Shown here: positions 45,000 to 47,715 of the stretch, one piece after another
How the letters are laid out: each line of letters begins with the position of its first letter
Numbering within the stretch: the first letter of the stretch is position 1
Position numbers and translations under genes: made by a program
Assembly (NCBI GenBank): GCA_018398765.1
Contig: JAHBMJ010000074.1
Location: forward strand, 10,001-57,715
Length of the DNA stretch: 47,715 nt
Direction: 5' to 3'
From: Chromera velia
Lineage: Eukaryota; Sar; Chromeraceae
The notes under the pieces: generated by a model
Told to the model about the DNA's origin: nothing
What the model saw: only the letters and a program-made list of their open reading frames with translations
The model's database searches: none

Positions 45000-46550
45000 G
45001 GCCTCTAGCTTCGTATAGGCAGTCAGAGAGAGCCAGAGACGGAGATCGAAGTTCCAACGAGGGACCAGAGTCCTCCCTCAAATCCTTTGTATGCCCTAGC
45101 TCTTGTGGCAGCAACAGAATTCCAGTCTCAGACCACTTCAGGGCCCACGATACGACGCGATAAGCGTGGAGACGTCAGAAAAGATTTCCCCCGGAACCTG
45201 CAAAAAGCCCGTCAGCGGCACGTGCAAACACGCATATACCAATGAGCTACAGGATGCCTTGAGAGGAGGGGAAGAGCGAATACCCCGTCACAAACAATGC
45301 TCACACCTCCTAAACCGTCTCCAAAGCCATGCACAGGAAGAACAAAGTGGACGACCAGAGACCTGAGGGAGGCAGGGATTGTCACGGCAGGGAGCCTCAA
45401 GAACGCGGGTAGACATGAAAGGGGGGACAGAGGGAGGGAATGCCAGGACTGCATAGAAGCAGCAGAAGGGCAGTCAGAAAACGAAAGAGGATCAAAGAAG
45501 TTACTTTCCCCCCCTGCCGTAAGTCTCCGTGCCGGATCCCGGTACGGTATGGACCTTTCTCGGGGGCGTTGAGGACGATCCAACGCAAATAGTGTGATTG
45601 ATATCAAAATGTGCAAGCGTAACAAGATGAGGAAATAGAAACAGTACAAGATGCGCACACTTTGAGAGAACATGGAAACCAACCTGAAACAGAGACGGCA
45701 GCAGATCGGTGACAATGCAAAACAGTGCCCCCCTTCGTCGAAATGCTGGCACGACAATGACCCCTTCTGTCAAAAGGCCGAACAGTTGTTTGACACTGAA
45801 ACGATTTGACGCGCCATTTATGAAAGCAAACCGCCAAAGAGGAATGGAGACGGGTTTGAGACGGGGAATGAAGATTTGAACCCCCCAATTTGCGCGCAAA
45901 AAATTCTGCTTCACAGCAGTGCCTGCGCACAGGGGAAGCCCATATCAGTAGCAGTAGACGCGAAATCCTTATCAGCAACACATGCACACCAAGGCTGCAG
46001 TATAACACACTTGTGTTCAAGGCTAGCTCCTGAAAATTGATCAGAACCGATCGAAACGAGGTCACCAATTAAGGTGCATGACCCCGGAAAGCGTAGCGGG
46101 GGGTATACTTCTATTATACTTAATGCAGCAAGCCTTTTTTTCTTAGCCACACGCGCGTGCACGCGTTTTTTACTCGGTTAGAATTTCTTTGGCAATGCGA
46201 GAAGACAGAAGAGGGATGGGTAAAAGCACAAGCAAATAAATCGGAAAAGTTTGGGGAACTGAGTTTAAAGAAAGAGTTTTGATGGGGTGTTTAAAGCAGG
46301 AGTTCTTTGAAGGGATGGAAGACGTGCGGGATGCACCTTTGCACAATTAAAGTCTTTCTGATTAAAAGGGTAGCCTTTTTTCAATGAAAGAACTGAAGTG
46401 TTTCAAAGGTGCTGCCTTACATCCCCTCTGTCTCTTTTCTCTCTCTTTTGATTGTCCAACCTGTTGTGAAGCCGCGATTGATCAGCAGTATCAGGGTGAT
46501 CGAAGTCATACCTATTTTTGTCGCTGGTAGTTGTAGGACGGAATAAATTG
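45000..46550 (-). other. Unresolved 5' region of the large gene
   Basis: A minus-strand frame at 45501-45914 is open for 137 codons with fairly natural peptide (LAHFDINHTICVGSSSTPPR). All three frames near 45505-45600 look coding-like up to a good donor gtaact. I could not find a start codon and exon chain that reaches exon 44941-44899 in phase. Beyond about 46100 nothing gene-like is visible. Confidence 0.35.
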
Positions 46551-46557
46551 ATAAACT

Positions 46558-46675
46558 AGGTTAGATCCGCCTCTCATATATGGGGATGCGGCATACATAA
46601 AAAAACCTTCAATCAAGGTTAGATCCGCCTCTCATATATGGGGATACGGCATGCATGAAAAAACCCTTAATCATC
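46558..46675. repeat. Two-copy 58-bp tandem duplication
   Basis: A block starting aggttagatccgcctctc is repeated 58 bases downstream with three or four differences, including one indel in an A run. It contains the palindrome catatatg. The flanks are AT-rich. Confidence 0.85.
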
Positions 46676-46679
46676 GTTT

Positions 46680-47715
46680 TTTACTTGAATCTTAGAATAG
46701 GGGGGTCAGTACAGAAGGCCCTTAGAACCAAAAAAAGAACCATGCTGTTTAAACCTGCTTAGGGCACCTGGGGCCACCCTAGGTGGTTTTGCCTAAGTTT
46801 ATATAGAGCTGCCTCGGGCTTCATTATTGAGAGTTGCCTGGGGCGAAGGTTGGTGCCAAAGGCACCGATCTTGTCATCACGAACCACGGTGCACGTGCCC
46901 GACCAGGTTCGCACGAGGGACGTACCGACGCGACCTCACGATCTATACGTGCATGCCGCGCATCAAAGGTCCGACCGGGTCATACAGACCGGCAGCAAGT
47001 AAGTAAGAGACCACTACGCGACCCATTTGAAATAGCTATGTGGGGGTTGCTGATGTGGAAGACTGTGGTGATGCATACGCCCCTTCTTGACAACTCTGTT
47101 GAGCTCTTGCATTGGGTTGCAGAGATGTCCAGAAGGGGGGGGCTGACGGACTGGCTCCGGTACTTCCCAACCACCCTGCTTATAGCGTAACATATGCAGC
47201 GATTTGCACACGTGTGGAATCCCTCCTCTATCGATCTCATGACGGTGGGCGAGCGAGCCAAGACAAATCTATCCCGAACGGTTTCCAACAGTAAAACGGT
47301 CTCCAAAACAACCATACCTCTCAAGCTTTTTTAGGTAGTAAACAATATTTAAAAGCTTAAAACAAAGAGTTTTAAGCGATCAAACAGTACGATTTCCTGT
47401 TTTTAAATTAATTGGGTTTAGTGAGAGAAAAAAATATATTCTATTTGACCGCGCGGCGTGCATGTTTCGTGCGTCAACGCACGCGCCTGTCATGCATGCA
47501 ATTAAGGCGGCGGCGGGGAGCACCGGAATTAAGGCGGCTTTGCTGAGGAGCTGGGGTTGCTTTCACCATTCTTCCGGTGAGTCTGCAGTTCCGTGAGTCT
47601 ATGTGAAAACGGGACTAGACCGACTCCAACACTAATTCCGACTCCAAAATTTTTTTTAATATACAAACAGTTTAAACTAGTTTAAACATATTCAAAATCG
47701 TTTAAGTGTATCTTT
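46680..47715. other. Right end of the window, no supported gene
   Basis: A plus-strand frame at 46834-47190 lacks an ATG at its start and has no splice context. The final 400 bases are AT-rich with a short GC-rich patch (about 47450-47530). I see no convincing feature. Confidence 0.5.

Noticed and set aside
46834-47190. 118-codon plus-strand ORF near the right end
   Set aside because: It starts at TTG rather than ATG, has no phase-compatible exons and no recognisable family.

Overview
This is eukaryotic nuclear DNA from a protist-like genome. The coding DNA is split into many short exons bounded by GT..AG introns. The introns are packed with tetranucleotide microsatellites (CTGT/CCTG, GTGA, GTCA, GGAT), CA/GA runs and polypurine tracts. 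There is a 286-base assembly gap, and nothing resembles operons, Shine-Dalgarno sites, phage or CRISPR. The style (simple-repeat introns, large low-complexity proteins, divergent signalling enzymes) recalls chromerid or other alveolate algae such as Chromera; that taxonomic call is inference only.

Layout. (1) 181-5366, + strand: 3' part of a gene rebuilt here from 11 phase-compatible exons; it encodes a divergent phosphatidylinositol-phosphate-kinase-like domain. (2) 5749-7447, - strand: small multi-exon gene of unknown function with a 92-bp minisatellite in its last intron. (3) 7706-9379, + strand: six-exon gene of unknown function. (4) 9.4-13.5 kb: purine-rich and then AT-rich gene-free DNA with a degenerate inverted repeat. 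(5) 13646-14986, - strand: ankyrin-repeat gene broken by one in-frame TAA. (6) 15.1-19.5 kb: GTTACA-rich repeats, microsatellites, AT-rich DNA and two doubtful small ORFs. (7) 19533-20345, - strand: intact single-exon P-loop kinase-like protein with an N-terminal double-acylation motif. (8) 20.3-23 kb: microsatellites, AT-rich DNA and possible small exons. (9) 23.8-44.9 kb, - strand: one very large gene, or two abutting ones, encoding an HSA-domain protein of at least about 3,975 residues, rich in Q, G, S, P and H and resembling in layout an EAF1/Vid21/p400-type chromatin scaffold. (10) 45.0-47.7 kb: unresolved 5' region and non-coding DNA with a 58-bp tandem duplication.

The most interesting signal is a family of short insertions seen at three places (1231-1359, 6908-7009, 29195-29385). 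Each sits at a 3' splice site of a different gene, in the same orientation as that gene. Each carries a shared motif (ATGCnTTTACTTTC; two copies extend to ATACAGAATT and a hairpin partner). Each is flanked by a 34-62 bp direct duplication that contains the splice acceptor. Using the downstream acceptor copy turns the whole insertion into intron. The arrangement looks like a mobile or repair-derived element that inserts at splice acceptors while supplying a spare acceptor.

Exon joins were deduced from sequence alone: splice dinucleotides plus continuity of reading phase. No transcript data were available.
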